DNA of 64,000 nucleotides from Terriglobus saanensis SP1PR4. Lineage in GTDB: Bacteria > Acidobacteriota > Terriglobia > Terriglobales > Acidobacteriaceae. This document shows, in pieces, positions 46,683-56,950 of this stretch (positions are counted from its first letter, which is position 1; every line of letters starts with the position of its first letter). Under the pieces are notes generated by a model. It searched no databases and was not told where the DNA came from. It saw only the letters and a program-made list of their open reading frames with translations. Position numbers and translations under genes: made by a program. The stretch lies in NCBI RefSeq assembly GCF_000179915.2, contig NC_014963.1, positions 2,480,001 through 2,544,000 on the forward strand, read 5' to 3'.

Positions 46683-49600
46683 ACTGGTAGATCTCGATCG
46701 CGCTTGCCTTCGGTTGATCAGCAGATCCTGGAGAATATTGAACCGTAATATTCCCGGCAGAATCCGCCGTCGCCGTGAACTCTTCAATCACGGCCTTGTT
46801 TGCTGCACCTGCAGTAGCGACGATATCGAAGTGAGGAAGAACTGTCAGACCGTTGATGGCCACGTTGAATACCCGTTTGCCTACCGCAGTCCAATAGAAC
46901 TCCGCAAAGTGAAGCCGGACCGTGTATTTTGCTCCCGGCGTTAGATTGGGAAGAGTGTAAGTGAAGGTGCCGCCCGAACGCTCGTGTTGATAGACCGCGA
47001 GCGGAGCCGGACTTACAGCAGTGGTTGTGTCGATCGCATTTCCAGTCCCGGAGCTATTGCCTCCGGCAAAGTCTGCGTCCAGTGCGAAAGGCGCAATAGC
47101 TGTCCCCGCCGCAGTGCTACCTGCAGCAATCTGATAAATCGGAGTTCCAACGACTGCCTTCCCAGGAACAACAACTACTTCGTTGGACGCCGAAGAGATG
47201 CCTCCAGCGTTCATCGCCTTTACGGTGTAGTAGTAGGTAGTTAGATTCGTAACCGTCGTATCGATAAAGTAGGTTCCCGCGATTCCCGAAGCAATAGGGG
47301 TGCTGGCTTCACCACCCGGGGTCGTGCCACGGGAGACCTGGTAGGAACCTGTAGGCCCGTTACCCGGAGTCCATGAAAGGGATACCTGCTTGTTGCCACC
47401 TGTTGGAAATAAGCCCGTGGGAGCCGTTGGCGGCGGCATGGAACCTCCATTGGATACGATTTCGATTCCATTGACCTGGGGATTATTCACGCCATGGGGA
47501 CCTGCAATAAAACCAATCAGGATTTGTCCGCTGCTGTTTGCCGTGGCGGTAAACGATTGGACCACTGCAATATTTGCGCCTCCCGCCTTCTGAACGATAT
47601 CGAAGGCTGAAAGTACGGTCAGACCATTGAGTGTGACATCGAAGACACGCTGGTTGGTGGCTGTGAAATACGTCTCGGCGAAGTGCAGGTAAACGGTGTA
47701 GGTATTACCAGGTACAAGTGCTGGGATAGTGTACGTAAAGGTGCCAAAGCGATTGGTCTGATAGACCTGCATGGGAGCAGCATGGGCGACACCAGCCGTA
47801 TTGACGGTGTTGGTTGTCGAGCTGGTAGTACCGCCGCTGACCAAGCTACTTTGATCGGCGCTGAAGGAACCGACCGCTGCTGCGCTTCCTGCGTCGATCT
47901 GATAGATGGTCACTGCCGTAGAGGCGGCTTGTGCTGGAGTAGTCGAGACCTCGTTGGACTGGGCCGAGACGCCGGCAGTATTCGTTGCGGTGACCTTATA
48001 AAAATAGGTCGTGCCGTTCGTAGCCGTCGTATCGGTAAACGTGGTGGACGTAAGATTCGACGCGATCGGAGCCGCGTTTTCTCCGCCTGCCGTCGTGCCA
48101 CGAAGAACGTTATAAGAGGTTGCTCCGGTGCTTGCATTCCAGGTAAGCGATACAGTCGAGTCGCCAGCAATAGCGGTCAAGCCGGTAGGTGCCGATGGAA
48201 CAACGATGGGTGGAATCGGCATTGCAGAGACTTCGTTCGATGCCGTCGACGAACCGTTTGAGTTGACCGCTTTGACGAAGTAAAAGTACTTCGTTCCATT
48301 AGTCACTGCAGTATCTGCATACGATGTACCGGCGAGATTCGTCGCGAAGGCTGCCTCAACTCCTGAGGCCGTTCCGCGGAAGACGCTGTACGTCGTTGCT
48401 CCTGTGCTTGCCGACCAGGTGAGGTTGATCTGACCGGTTCCGCCAACCGCCGAAAGATTGGCAGGAGGCTGAAGTACAGGCGCACTAATCGTGATGGTCA
48501 ATGTCCCGGAACCAGTGCCGGTGGCGTTCGTAGCTGTAATCGTTACCGAGGTAGTGCCTGAAGTGGTTGGAGTTCCAGTAATGAGACCGGCAGCATTCAC
48601 GCTCAATCCGGCGGGAAGCCCGGTCGCACCAAAGCTCGTAGGAGTCTGGCTCGCGGTAATTTGATAGCTGAAGCTTGAGCCGACGACTCCACTTGCAGTG
48701 GTCGAACTGGTGATCGAAGGTGCTATGCGTGTGGATGCGTCGGAGACGAAGAATCCAAAGACCCTGAACTCATCGATGGAATAGCCGAAGGCCGTGTTGC
48801 GTACAGTGCCTGTCATGCGAACGAAGCGACCGATGGCTGGGGCGGTCTGCGGGTGGGAGATGACGTCTCCTCCGCCAGTAGGGTTATTAGTAATGGTCGC
48901 GAATGGCAGCCAGTTCGCCGGTGTGGCCGTCTGGTCATTGCTGTACTCGAGGACATAGTTTTTGGCCGACGCGTTCTGCCAATCGATATCGACAGAGTCG
49001 ATCTGGGCCGATGCGCCGAGGTCGATGTAAAGCCACTCAGGATCCACTTTCTGGGTGCTCTCCCATCGGCTGTTGTCGTTCGCAATGCCGTCCACGGCGT
49101 TCGCAGGAACATTGCCTGCGTTCGTGCTGAGGGCAACCGTTGTCTTGAAGAGAGCCAGGTTGACGTCAGTCTGTACATTGAGACTCTTGCCCAACTGTCC
49201 CTGGATGATTGCCAAATCCTGAGCATTGATGAGGCCATCGCAGTTGACATCCATCACTGCGTTGGTCTGCGTCACGGGAATGCCGCTGACCTGAGACGTG
49301 ACAGCGTTGAGATCGGTTTGATCGACTCTTCGATCTCCTGAAACATCGCCCTGGAGCACGTTGAAGGGAATATCGGCAGTACCGGGAATGGTGACGGCAA
49401 CACCGGTCTCTTTGCCGGGCACATCATTCACAGCGTAGAAGTTTGCGAGATGGAGGTTGAGGGCCTGGACGTTTTGTACTCCGGTCAAAGCCACGGTTGC
49501 GACCGTCTGCGTCGAGTCGTAGGTCACAGAGCTGACCTGCCCCACTGCAGTTTGAGTTGCGCCCTGCTGCACACCGAGCGTGGCGGTGATACCAGTAACT

Positions 49601-52488
49601 GGCACGGGGAAATGCAGAGCAACGGTATAACTACCCGGAACCGATCCGACGCGCGACTCAACTTGCGCTGCGCTGCCGGGATACAAGGTAACACCAAAGG
49701 TGCCAGCTGTTCCCTGTGCTTGCAAAGAGGCGGCCTCCAATACAGGAGGCGCCAGGAGGCTGGTTACGGTAGCTGGAGGAAGTGCAATGTTGTAGAGGCG
49801 AGCGTCGTCGATCTCGCCCTGAAAGCCGGACACAACATTGTTGATGGTCTCTTCGCCCATGATGAGAGTACCCGGGCTGTCCGCTTCTTGAGCTGCGGCC
49901 GTCTGTGACTGCTGCACACCATTGACATAGATAAAACGCTTTGCCTGCAATGCATCCTGCACCAAAGCAAGATTGGTCCAGACACCGAGGGTTACGGGAG
50001 GTCCGACCAGATCTCCGTTCGCTCCACGGAAGACCCACCGATTCGCAGCATTGACCAAGAGCCCATATGGGAAAGAGGTACCAGCAGACTTGATGAGAAC
50101 AGGCTGCTCCGCACCGGTAAGATTGTCTACTTTGACCCAGGCCGAAAGCGTGAAGCTCTGGCTGGCGGTAAATTGAAGAGCCGGGCTGTCCGCAACGATT
50201 AGTTCGTCCGTCGACTGCGTCCCATGGAAGGCCCACGCTCCACCGATATAACCCTCCGGGGAAAAGAGAGCTTCATCGCGGGCCGGTATTGTGGCTGTGT
50301 GTCCGTTGCCCGTGACGTCTACGACGCTGGTCGCGTTTGGCCCATCGTCCATAGGCCAATAAGCCACCAGACCGGAGGGCTGGAAGAGTGGGAAGGTCGT
50401 TCCCGAAGCCACATTCGTGCTGAGAGAATTGCCGTTGCTGTTGGTAGAAACCACCTTGTAGAAGAACGTTGTTCCCGCAGCAAGACCTGTGTCCGTAAAA
50501 CTCGTCGAGTTCGAGGCAGAAGTCCCAACCGTCGAAAAATTAGCAGTCGAAGAAGTCGCCCGCATAATAGTGAACCCTGCGAACGCTGTCCCCGAGGGAA
50601 CGTTGTTGGTCCAGGAGAGAGTGATCTGACTGGAAGAGATTCCCTGTGCGGTGAGATTCGTGGGCGCCGCAGGAGTTCCTGGAGCCGCAGGAAAGAGACC
50701 GTAAGCAAAGAGGTAGCCTTGATTCGTGGTGCCGTTGAAGCAAGTGAGATAAGCTTTCCCGTTGGTCACCGTCGGGGTTGTGAACTTTGCGGTCGTGCAA
50801 CCGGAGTTCGCCACACCAGGAACGTTCGTACGAGAGGAAAAGATGTGATTGCTGAGATTGGTCGCGTCATACGCTTCGAGAGAGGACTTAACCGCCCAGA
50901 CGATTCCATTGGTCGTTCCGTTGGATGAGATGAAGACCGTAGCGCCTTTATTGGCGAAGGTATCGTTTGTGCCTGTGGTCTGGGGAGGATCCGAAAACTT
51001 TACGACGCTATTGATTTCATCGAGTTGGAGTGTTCGCCGCTCTACGGGATTGCCGCCTGGAGCATAGTAGATGCTCCCATTGAAAAAGGCCGGTGTATTA
51101 AAGATGGAATTAGTATTTGGTTCGACGATCTCCTGAATGGCACTGCCGTCATTTGCGTTAATACCGCCCAGGTTATCGCGATCCAGCAGATAGAGCGTAC
51201 CCGCCTTGCCACCGCCCACCATCAAGTGAGTATGGTTTCCAGGTTGATCCGGCAGAAGCAACAAGCCGCCACCTCCTAGGTCTCGATCACCGCCGGGGAG
51301 ACCCGTCATCCCAAAGCCGTCATTGAGCAACTGCCAGTCATGAGGGGTGAAATAGTCCATAGTGTCCTGCTGGGATATCTGGATGGGACCGGAAAGGCTG
51401 ACCGGGAGCTTAAGAACACTTTCGCCCCAATCGGCTGTCGGGCCGTTTTGATCCCAGGCACCGTTACCGGTTATGAAATATAAATTGCCTGCATCGTCGA
51501 TCGCTGGCGAAGCGCCACCTTGCCAAATTCCTGCCTCCCCGGCGGCATGATCAGTCTTATTGGGTGGTTGCGTCGGATCTCCATTCACGGTTCCACTATT
51601 CGGAGTTGCGATAAAAGTCTTCACAAGCTTCAAGGTGCTGGCGTCAAAAGCCAGAATTTCGCCGTAATACGGCTGGGTATCGCTATGCGACGCATAGGTT
51701 AGATAAAGAATGCCCTGAGAGAGAACCATCGCTGAGCGGAGATGTTCGTGGAGTGCCGAAAAGGGAATTTTCCCCGTTGGAGCCGTAACAGGATCGAGAT
51801 CGTTTTGCTTCTGAAACGGCGTTCCATCGAAAGAGATCGTCGTCGAATCCAGAACAACCGGACTGCCGGGCTTGTCCAGGCCAGTCTTCACATCGAGCGC
51901 GTGAAGAAATTGCTTGTAGGGAGTTGGGGTAAACGCAGGATTTTTGACCTTGGCCACAACGTAAATAGTTCCGGACACGGGGTCAATCACAGGGGTCGTC
52001 GTAATACCAAGCTCTATTAGAATATCGCTCGAGCTTACATCGGTCTGGGGAACGGTTGTTGCACCAGCAGGGGTAAGATTCGCCTTCCACAAGGGAGAAG
52101 AGTTCGTCCCGTTGGGATTCGCCCCTTGGAGATCCGCGTCCGCATCGAAAGCATAGATGGAGTTATGCTCAGTGGCAACATAGACCACATTGTGAGATTT
52201 TGCATCGCTGAAACTGCCGGGCAGTTTGGCTAACGTGGCCGCGCTCAAGAAAAGCGGCTGGCCATAGGTTTGTCCGTCTAGTACCTGCGTAAAGAGAAGA
52301 CCGAAGTTTCCGGTGGTCCCTACGTTTGCGGGAGTGAGGATTGTTTCGCTTGCGTTATTGCCGGTATGCTGCGGGTTTACCTGCCATGTAGTGATGTCCG
52401 GACCGGCGGTCTGCGCCATCAGGGCAGACGCCAGCACAAAGGTAGCGACGAAGGCTACAAAAAATCCGGGAATCGATTGGGGTCTCAT
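46681..52488 (-). CDS. Giant secreted modular protein: PQQ-like propeller, FN3, LamG, dockerin, discoidin, malectin
   Basis: 1935 residues. Signal peptide (FFVAFVATFVLASALMA), then approximately: PQQ-like beta propeller 26-596 (NVVYVATEHNSIYAFDAD; GNLYFITGNGAWD), FN3 603-693, LamG/concanavalin 700-890, beta domain 909-1043, type I dockerin duplicate 1048-1101 (DVSGDRRVDQTDL and DVNCDGLINAQDL), F5/8C discoidin 1101-1245, putative Ig 1256-1336, two FN3 1338-1516, malectin 1523-1679, FN3 1686-1774, malectin 1779-1935 (RLHFAEFYWTAVGKRVF). No catalytic domain is recognised: binding and adhesion are likely. ATG 52488 has GGAGA just upstream. Lies next to the pqq genes, but PQQ binding by the propeller is unproven. 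Confidence 0.88.
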   Translation of the reverse strand: MRPQSIPGFFVAFVATFVLASALMAQTAGPDITTWQVNPQHTGNNASETILTPANVGTTGNFGLLFTQVLDGQTYGQPLFLSAATLAKLPGSFSDAKSHNVVYVATEHNSIYAFDADADLQGANPNGTNSSPLWKANLTPAGATTVPQTDVSSSDILIELGITTTPVIDPVSGTIYVVAKVKNPAFTPTPYKQFLHALDVKTGLDKPGSPVVLDSTTISFDGTPFQKQNDLDPVTAPTGKIPFSALHEHLRSAMVLSQGILYLTYASHSDTQPYYGEILAFDASTLKLVKTFIATPNSGTVNGDPTQPPNKTDHAAGEAGIWQGGASPAIDDAGNLYFITGNGAWDQNGPTADWGESVLKLPVSLSGPIQISQQDTMDYFTPHDWQLLNDGFGMTGLPGGDRDLGGGGLLLLPDQPGNHTHLMVGGGKAGTLYLLDRDNLGGINANDGSAIQEIVEPNTNSIFNTPAFFNGSIYYAPGGNPVERRTLQLDEINSVVKFSDPPQTTGTNDTFANKGATVFISSNGTTNGIVWAVKSSLEAYDATNLSNHIFSSRTNVPGVANSGCTTAKFTTPTVTNGKAYLTCFNGTTNQGYLFAYGLFPAAPGTPAAPTNLTAQGISSSQITLSWTNNVPSGTAFAGFTIMRATSSTANFSTVGTSASNSTSFTDTGLAAGTTFFYKVVSTNSNGNSLSTNVASGTTFPLFQPSGLVAYWPMDDGPNATSVVDVTGNGHTATIPARDEALFSPEGYIGGAWAFHGTQSTDELIVADSPALQFTASQSFTLSAWVKVDNLTGAEQPVLIKSAGTSFPYGLLVNAANRWVFRGANGDLVGPPVTLGVWTNLALVQDALQAKRFIYVNGVQQSQTAAAQEADSPGTLIMGEETINNVVSGFQGEIDDARLYNIALPPATVTSLLAPPVLEAASLQAQGTAGTFGVTLYPGSAAQVESRVGSVPGSYTVALHFPVPVTGITATLGVQQGATQTAVGQVSSVTYDSTQTVATVALTGVQNVQALNLHLANFYAVNDVPGKETGVAVTIPGTADIPFNVLQGDVSGDRRVDQTDLNAVTSQVSGIPVTQTNAVMDVNCDGLINAQDLAIIQGQLGKSLNVQTDVNLALFKTTVALSTNAGNVPANAVDGIANDNSRWESTQKVDPEWLYIDLGASAQIDSVDIDWQNASAKNYVLEYSNDQTATPANWLPFATITNNPTGGGDVISHPQTAPAIGRFVRMTGTVRNTAFGYSIDEFRVFGFFVSDASTRIAPSITSSTTASGVVGSSFSYQITASQTPTSFGATGLPAGLSVNAAGLITGTPTTSGTTSVTITATNATGTGSGTLTITISAPVLQPPANLSAVGGTGQINLTWSASTGATTYSVFRGTASGVEAAFATNLAGTSYADTAVTNGTKYFYFVKAVNSNGSSTASNEVSAMPIPPIVVPSAPTGLTAIAGDSTVSLTWNASTGATSYNVLRGTTAGGENAAPIASNLTSTTFTDTTATNGTTYFYKVTATNTAGVSAQSNEVSTTPAQAASTAVTIYQIDAGSAAAVGSFSADQSSLVSGGTTSSTTNTVNTAGVAHAAPMQVYQTNRFGTFTYTIPALVPGNTYTVYLHFAETYFTATNQRVFDVTLNGLTVLSAFDIVQKAGGANIAVVQSFTATANSSGQILIGFIAGPHGVNNPQVNGIEIVSNGGSMPPPTAPTGLFPTGGNKQVSLSWTPGNGPTGSYQVSRGTTPGGEASTPIASGIAGTYFIDTTVTNLTTYYYTVKAMNAGGISSASNEVVVVPGKAVVGTPIYQIAAGSTAAGTAIAPFALDADFAGGNSSGTGNAIDTTTAVSPAPLAVYQHERSGGTFTYTLPNLTPGAKYTVRLHFAEFYWTAVGKRVFNVAINGLTVLPHFDIVATAGAANKAVIEEFTATADSAGNITVQYSPGSADQPKASAIEIYQ

Positions 52489-52596
52489 GAGTTCTCCAAA
52501 GCCAAGCATTGAGGGTTGGACAACAGACAGCTCAAGCGCGCCGGCGGAGAAATCCGCTGGAAGCTGAGAGCAGGAGGGTGCAAAGGAAAGATACGG

Positions 52597-52699
52597 GGCC
52601 CTTTTCTTAGTTCTGCTTCGACACACTTTTACTATTGAGAAGAGAGTTGCAAAGTAAAAACACCAAGGCGCCTTTTTTATTCCGCTTCGAAATACTTTT
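52597..52699 (-). repeat. Pair of imperfect direct repeats upstream of the giant gene
   Basis: Two 33-34-bp copies (52597-52630 and 52667-52699) share GGCcCCTTTT, a CTGCTTCGA-like core and ACTTTT, with start-to-start spacing of 70 bp (near seven helical turns). They lie 109-211 bp upstream of the start codon, where promoter control elements are expected. The remaining intergenic sequence (52700-52911) is AT-rich near 52670-52720 and otherwise shows nothing recognisable. Confidence 0.4.
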
Positions 52700-52911
52700 T
52701 TTTATATTTATTTAAGGGAAGGCATGCGAACTCCACATCCGTGCGCTCGCGCTATGCCACGGACAAGTGCAGACAGCGATGCAGCAAGGTCGCCGCGCGG
52801 AGGGATGGGATCTCCACTGAAGTTGAAACGTTTCCTGGCTCATTCAAGAACTCACAGAGTGATTTCCAACTCAGCCCAGGGAAAGAAAATAATCAAGAAT
52901 CAGCGGGATCC

Positions 52912-53631
52912 CTAGTAAACCGGCTTACTCTCCGGCTCGTAGGGACGGCCAAATTTATTTAGATGATGCTGCTCTTTTTGTGCTCCTAAACGAATCTCCC
53001 CAAGGTCGGTCGATTCGTTTGTGATGCGAACTCGGCGCGTCAGGTCGTTCAATGCACTCTGCTGTCCGCCTTCCACCCAAACGTGGAGTTCATATTCTCC
53101 GCTTGGAACAGAGCCTATCTGAAAGTTTCCGAACGCATCCGCAACGCTGTAAAATGGTGTCGCCAACGAGAGCACAACGGCACTCATTTCTGGGTGGATG
53201 TTGCAGAAAATATAGGAAACTCCCTCGCGCGAGAAGAGCACAGTACGCATGGAACCGGCTTCATATAACCCCAGATCAAAGCGCTTCCCATCGAAGAGGG
53301 AGAAGACGTTGTGAAAGAAAGGATCTGCATTGGGAAAAGATACATTGCTTCCCACGGGCACCACAAGCAAGTGAGGGGAAAACATCTTGTTCTTCTGCAG
53401 CAGACTATATTTTCCAGGCGCAAGCAAAAAAACGGTATCGGGACGAGTTGGCTTCAGCCAAAGGACCGACGGTGGGAAATTCTTCGACTTCGTGGCTATC
53501 TGGTCCTTATTTACAAGTACGAGCCGTGCCCGGACCGTCGCCGCTTGAAGCGTTCCAGACCAGCAGACCAGTGGAAGAATTCCCCTTATCAGCCACACTC
53601 CGGAGATTCGCCTGGTCTTTACGCACATCAA
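52912..53631 (-). CDS. Exported cupredoxin (blue-copper) protein with beta-sandwich tail
   Basis: 239 residues. Signal peptide GILPLVCWSGTLQA, then a plastocyanin-like domain with a complete type 1 copper set: His107 (DPFFHNVFS), Cys143, His146 and Met149 (FCNIHPEM). Residues about 155-215 are a carboxypeptidase-regulatory-like domain (VADAFGNFQIGSVPSGEYELHVW). Similar exported proteins act in periplasmic electron transfer or metal delivery. Last gene of the regulator-kinase-porin operon; its ATG overlaps the porin stop. Electron donor and acceptor unknown. Confidence 0.85.
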   Translation of the reverse strand: MMCVKTRRISGVWLIRGILPLVCWSGTLQAATVRARLVLVNKDQIATKSKNFPPSVLWLKPTRPDTVFLLAPGKYSLLQKNKMFSPHLLVVPVGSNVSFPNADPFFHNVFSLFDGKRFDLGLYEAGSMRTVLFSREGVSYIFCNIHPEMSAVVLSLATPFYSVADAFGNFQIGSVPSGEYELHVWVEGGQQSALNDLTRRVRITNESTDLGEIRLGAQKEQHHLNKFGRPYEPESKPVY

Positions 53632-55142
53632 AATTTGTACCCCACTCCGATACCGATGACGTCGCTGGACTGCGGAAACTGGCTCGCATAACTGGTCCGT
53701 AGCTTACGGTATTCAATGGAGAAGAGCAGATAACTGCTTGGACCGTAGATCACATTTCCGAAGATCGAACGATTTTTCGCCAGCCCAGCATAACCGGATG
53801 CGGCTGTCGCACTGGCGGCGGCTTCGCGTACGGCCTCCGCGAAGGGATTGTCTATTCCGAAACCTGCATTGAACTGCAACCTCTCGTTAACTTTCCCCTT
53901 CAACTGAACCCAGCCACCTACATCATCCAGCGCATGCGCGCTTTGCACTCCTCCAACACTTTGGTAGTAGTAATAATCGACATATCCACCACCACCCAGT
54001 CCACCCAGCGCCTGACCCCGATAAGCATTCCCCGTCGCTTCGAAATGCCGACCGATCGGCAAACGCAGATCCACCGTCCCCGCCCACGCATCAAAGCGAG
54101 AGCTATTATTGGTCATATGCGGGCTGAAATAGCCACCGATTCCGATCTCAGGCCCAACGCCACGCTCGCCCGAGGCATAGGCTATGCGTGCCTCTGTACC
54201 GGGCCAGCGGCTTCTTTCAGCACGCGACACATTGACTGTCGGAGTTGTACCAGGGAGTAAAGGATCTGCTGGTTCGATCAGTGCCGCCTGAACGTCGATT
54301 CGCTTGCTGTCACCCAGACCGATTCGATGGGTCAGTCCAATCTGCGGTACCCACATCCATAAATCACCGCTCCAGGCCAGATTGGGCTGGGAGGCCGCCA
54401 CCAGCGAAGTCGGGATATTCGGGGCGATTAAGGCACGATCCAGTGCGACAAACGCCTCCGTATTCTGCCACTTCAATCCGGCGTGCGCTGTTCTAAGCCG
54501 TAAAAGGCCCGTGGCCGCGTAGCTTGCCTGTGAACCACTATTGCCGAAGAAGTCCACACGCAAATCCGCATAACTTGTGGCACCGTAAAGGCGAGGTCCG
54601 CGGGCATCAAATCCAAGAATCGTCTGCCTCAGCGATAATCCGGTGGTTCCACTGCCGCCAAGCGCATAGGTTGGGTTGGCTGGCACATCGACCCCGCGTG
54701 TATTGATGTAACTATTAAAGAGCAGAAGGCCAGTGATCTTGAGCGGATACTTAGAAGCAGTCTCCACCTTGGATTGCTCATGCGTAGCAATCTGCGATTC
54801 GTCGATCGCCTGTCGCTCATTGATCTCTTCGATAGAAGTCGAGGATCCACCAACGTCCGGACGCTTCGTTGCAACGGTAGGTACCGTCGTCGTCGTGGCT
54901 CCGCTCTCTTTAGCCATCTGCTCGCGAAGCAATTCCAACTGGGTCTGCAAGTCTTGCAGTTGAGTCTTGTAGGCCTCCATCTGGGCCTGTACCTGCGATA
55001 CCGCAGTGCTGAGCCGCTGCACCTTTTCCTGCGTGGTCTCGGAGGGTGCAGCCTGTGTGGAAGTCTGCTGCCCATGAGAAGAACGAGCGGACAAAACCAT
55101 CAACGCAAGTGCTGGAAAGAGTCGGTTGCTGATCCTCTTCAT
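53628..55142 (-). CDS. Outer-membrane porin with N-terminal coiled coil
   Basis: 504 residues. Signal peptide (LFPALALMVLSARSSHG), a coiled-coil (VQRLSTAVSQVQAQMEAYK and LQTQLELLREQM, about 40-80), a Thr-rich linker, then about 16 alternating beta strands ending in a terminal aromatic (GIGVGYKF), typical of DcaP/OprO-like trimeric porins with an N-terminal periplasmic coiled coil. Start overlaps the histidine kinase by 4 nt (ATGA) and the end overlaps the cupredoxin start. Its expression is therefore probably tied to the two-component system. Substrate not deducible. Confidence 0.85.
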   Translation of the reverse strand: MKRISNRLFPALALMVLSARSSHGQQTSTQAAPSETTQEKVQRLSTAVSQVQAQMEAYKTQLQDLQTQLELLREQMAKESGATTTTVPTVATKRPDVGGSSTSIEEINERQAIDESQIATHEQSKVETASKYPLKITGLLLFNSYINTRGVDVPANPTYALGGSGTTGLSLRQTILGFDARGPRLYGATSYADLRVDFFGNSGSQASYAATGLLRLRTAHAGLKWQNTEAFVALDRALIAPNIPTSLVAASQPNLAWSGDLWMWVPQIGLTHRIGLGDSKRIDVQAALIEPADPLLPGTTPTVNVSRAERSRWPGTEARIAYASGERGVGPEIGIGGYFSPHMTNNSSRFDAWAGTVDLRLPIGRHFEATGNAYRGQALGGLGGGGYVDYYYYQSVGGVQSAHALDDVGGWVQLKGKVNERLQFNAGFGIDNPFAEAVREAAASATAASGYAGLAKNRSIFGNVIYGPSSYLLFSIEYRKLRTSYASQFPQSSDVIGIGVGYKF

Positions 55143-56950
55143 AAAACCACCGCAGAGGGAGGATGAGAGACGGGCACTATCTTGATCTCATCGGGCAAGG
55201 AACGCAAGACGGTAAGCCGAAATACCGTTGCGCCTGCCTCGCTGCTTACCAGCTCTACCTCTCCACCATGTTCGCGAGCTACGCTGCTCGCAAGCGTCAG
55301 TCCCAGGCCGGTTCCTTTTTGCTTTCCCTGGCTCACAAACGGATCGAAGAGGCTTTCGCGAATCCCCTCCGCAACGCCGGAACCCGTGTCCGTGATGCTT
55401 ACACTCACGGTCGATTCGTCTGAGCTCACCCGAACGCTCACTTCTCGCAGACCTTCACTTTCGCGCGCGGACTGGCAGGCATTGAGCAATAAGTTATAAA
55501 CCGCACGCTCCACCTGCCTGGCATCCAGCGCAGCCGCCGTATCTCCCTCTGTTTCTTCAATACGAATCAGAACGAGGTCCGCATCTGGATGCGTTCGAAC
55601 CCGCGCAACCGTCCGCTCCACAAGAGCATTCATGGGAGTAGTCACGCGCTGTAAAGCGGCACCTGTACTGCCAAAGATCAAGAGCGAATCCAACATGTCC
55701 GTCGTCCCGTATACGGCCATTCTGATCTCTTCAAAGAGTTCCAGACGTTCGTCGAGAGAAACATCTGGGGAGGCGAGAAACTCGGCGTTGGCATAGACCG
55801 CGGCCAGATAATGTCTCAGATCGTGCGAAACCGAGCTAGCCATGCGTCCAATCGTTGCCAGACGTTCAGATTCTAGCAGTGCCCTGTTTTTTTTCTGAAT
55901 CTCGTCACGCATTTCTGCAAAGACGCGGCTCAGATAGCGCACTTCCTGCGTGCCACCTGCTGGAAGATCATAGCTCAGATTTCCTTCCCCAAATGCCTTA
56001 ACACCCGCAGCTAAAGATTCCAGGGGGCGCGTCACCATACTGGCAAGGAACAACATCAGAGAAACACCGGGAATGATCGCCAACAGGCCTGCGAGCAAGA
56101 TGAGTCGATTAATCTCCTGCTCTGCGTTCTCGGCTTGGTTAAACGATTTCATGACGACAAGTCGAAGTGGAACGCTCCCGCTATCGATCAGATCCGTTCC
56201 AATGGTCAGATAGCGCTCACGCCCCATTGCCATATTCAACTCGCCGTCCACCTGGAGGGAGGCCAGATGGCGCTCAAGTTCGCTCTGTTGCTCTTTGGAG
56301 AGAGTACTCACCGCGATCATGTTCCTCGTGAGGAACATCGCCTCCGCTCCCGCACCACGACCAACGTCCAGCAGAAAGTGGTGATCTACCGCATATCCAC
56401 TGATGACATAACCCAGGATGGTCCCGCTTCCCTCGCTTCCAAAATAGATCGGGCGCTCCGAGTACTCGTAGAGTTTTCCATCGCTGAAAAGATAGTGTGC
56501 GGAATGATCCGCAAGAATAGTCTGCAGATCACGTTTCAAATCGTCGGTATCCTGCGTTCCCAGAGCGTCCGCCGTGATCACGCGACCTTCTGAATCGGCA
56601 AGCGCAAAGAGATCGTTGCCGCTCGTCTTCCAAAAGTCTATGGCGCCATCCGCGATCGTGCGTTGATCATGCGTGGTCATCAGAGCTTTCAAAGTTGGCA
56701 GGAGAGACAGAAGTGTATTTTCACGTTCCAACGCGAAGCGTCGGCGTGCTGTCATTCCTTGGAAGGCCTCAAGAGAGTGTCTCAAGTCTGCTTCCAGCGT
56801 ATTTTGCACACGCTGGCGCAACTTGAAACGGACCACGTACAAACTGGACACCATCGTGCCCGCAATAATCAGGGACAACGAAGTTAACAGTAGGACGCGT
56901 GTCCGTATCCCCGGGCCGTGCTTTTCAACGGACACAGTATCCTTTCTCAT
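55139..56950 (-). CDS. Sensor histidine kinase with periplasmic sensor and HAMP
   Basis: 603 residues. Two membrane helices (about 17-38 and 280-303) flank a large periplasmic sensor of the Cache/dCACHE type (DSEGRVITADALGTQDTDD; ILGYVISGYAVDHHF). A HAMP linker (VTRPLESLAAGVKAFGEG), HisKA with acceptor His in SSVSHDLRHYLAAVYAN (about 376) and HATPase (NLLLNACQSARES, TDTGSGVAEG, KGTGLGLTLASSVAREHGG) follow. The ATG overlaps the regulator stop by 1 nt. It likely controls the porin-cupredoxin pair encoded just after it. Signal unknown. Confidence 0.93.
   Translation of the reverse strand: MRKDTVSVEKHGPGIRTRVLLLTSLSLIIAGTMVSSLYVVRFKLRQRVQNTLEADLRHSLEAFQGMTARRRFALERENTLLSLLPTLKALMTTHDQRTIADGAIDFWKTSGNDLFALADSEGRVITADALGTQDTDDLKRDLQTILADHSAHYLFSDGKLYEYSERPIYFGSEGSGTILGYVISGYAVDHHFLLDVGRGAGAEAMFLTRNMIAVSTLSKEQQSELERHLASLQVDGELNMAMGRERYLTIGTDLIDSGSVPLRLVVMKSFNQAENAEQEINRLILLAGLLAIIPGVSLMLFLASMVTRPLESLAAGVKAFGEGNLSYDLPAGGTQEVRYLSRVFAEMRDEIQKKNRALLESERLATIGRMASSVSHDLRHYLAAVYANAEFLASPDVSLDERLELFEEIRMAVYGTTDMLDSLLIFGSTGAALQRVTTPMNALVERTVARVRTHPDADLVLIRIEETEGDTAAALDARQVERAVYNLLLNACQSARESEGLREVSVRVSSDESTVSVSITDTGSGVAEGIRESLFDPFVSQGKQKGTGLGLTLASSVAREHGGEVELVSSEAGATVFRLTVLRSLPDEIKIVPVSHPPSAVVL

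Noticed and set aside
49658-50236. 192-codon minus frame inside the giant gene
   Set aside because: Alternative-frame shadow of the modular protein with no start context.
46681-52488. PQQ-dependent alcohol or glucose dehydrogenase
   Set aside because: The propeller lacks the recognisable catalytic and disulfide signatures of those enzymes; proximity to pqq genes is not enough.
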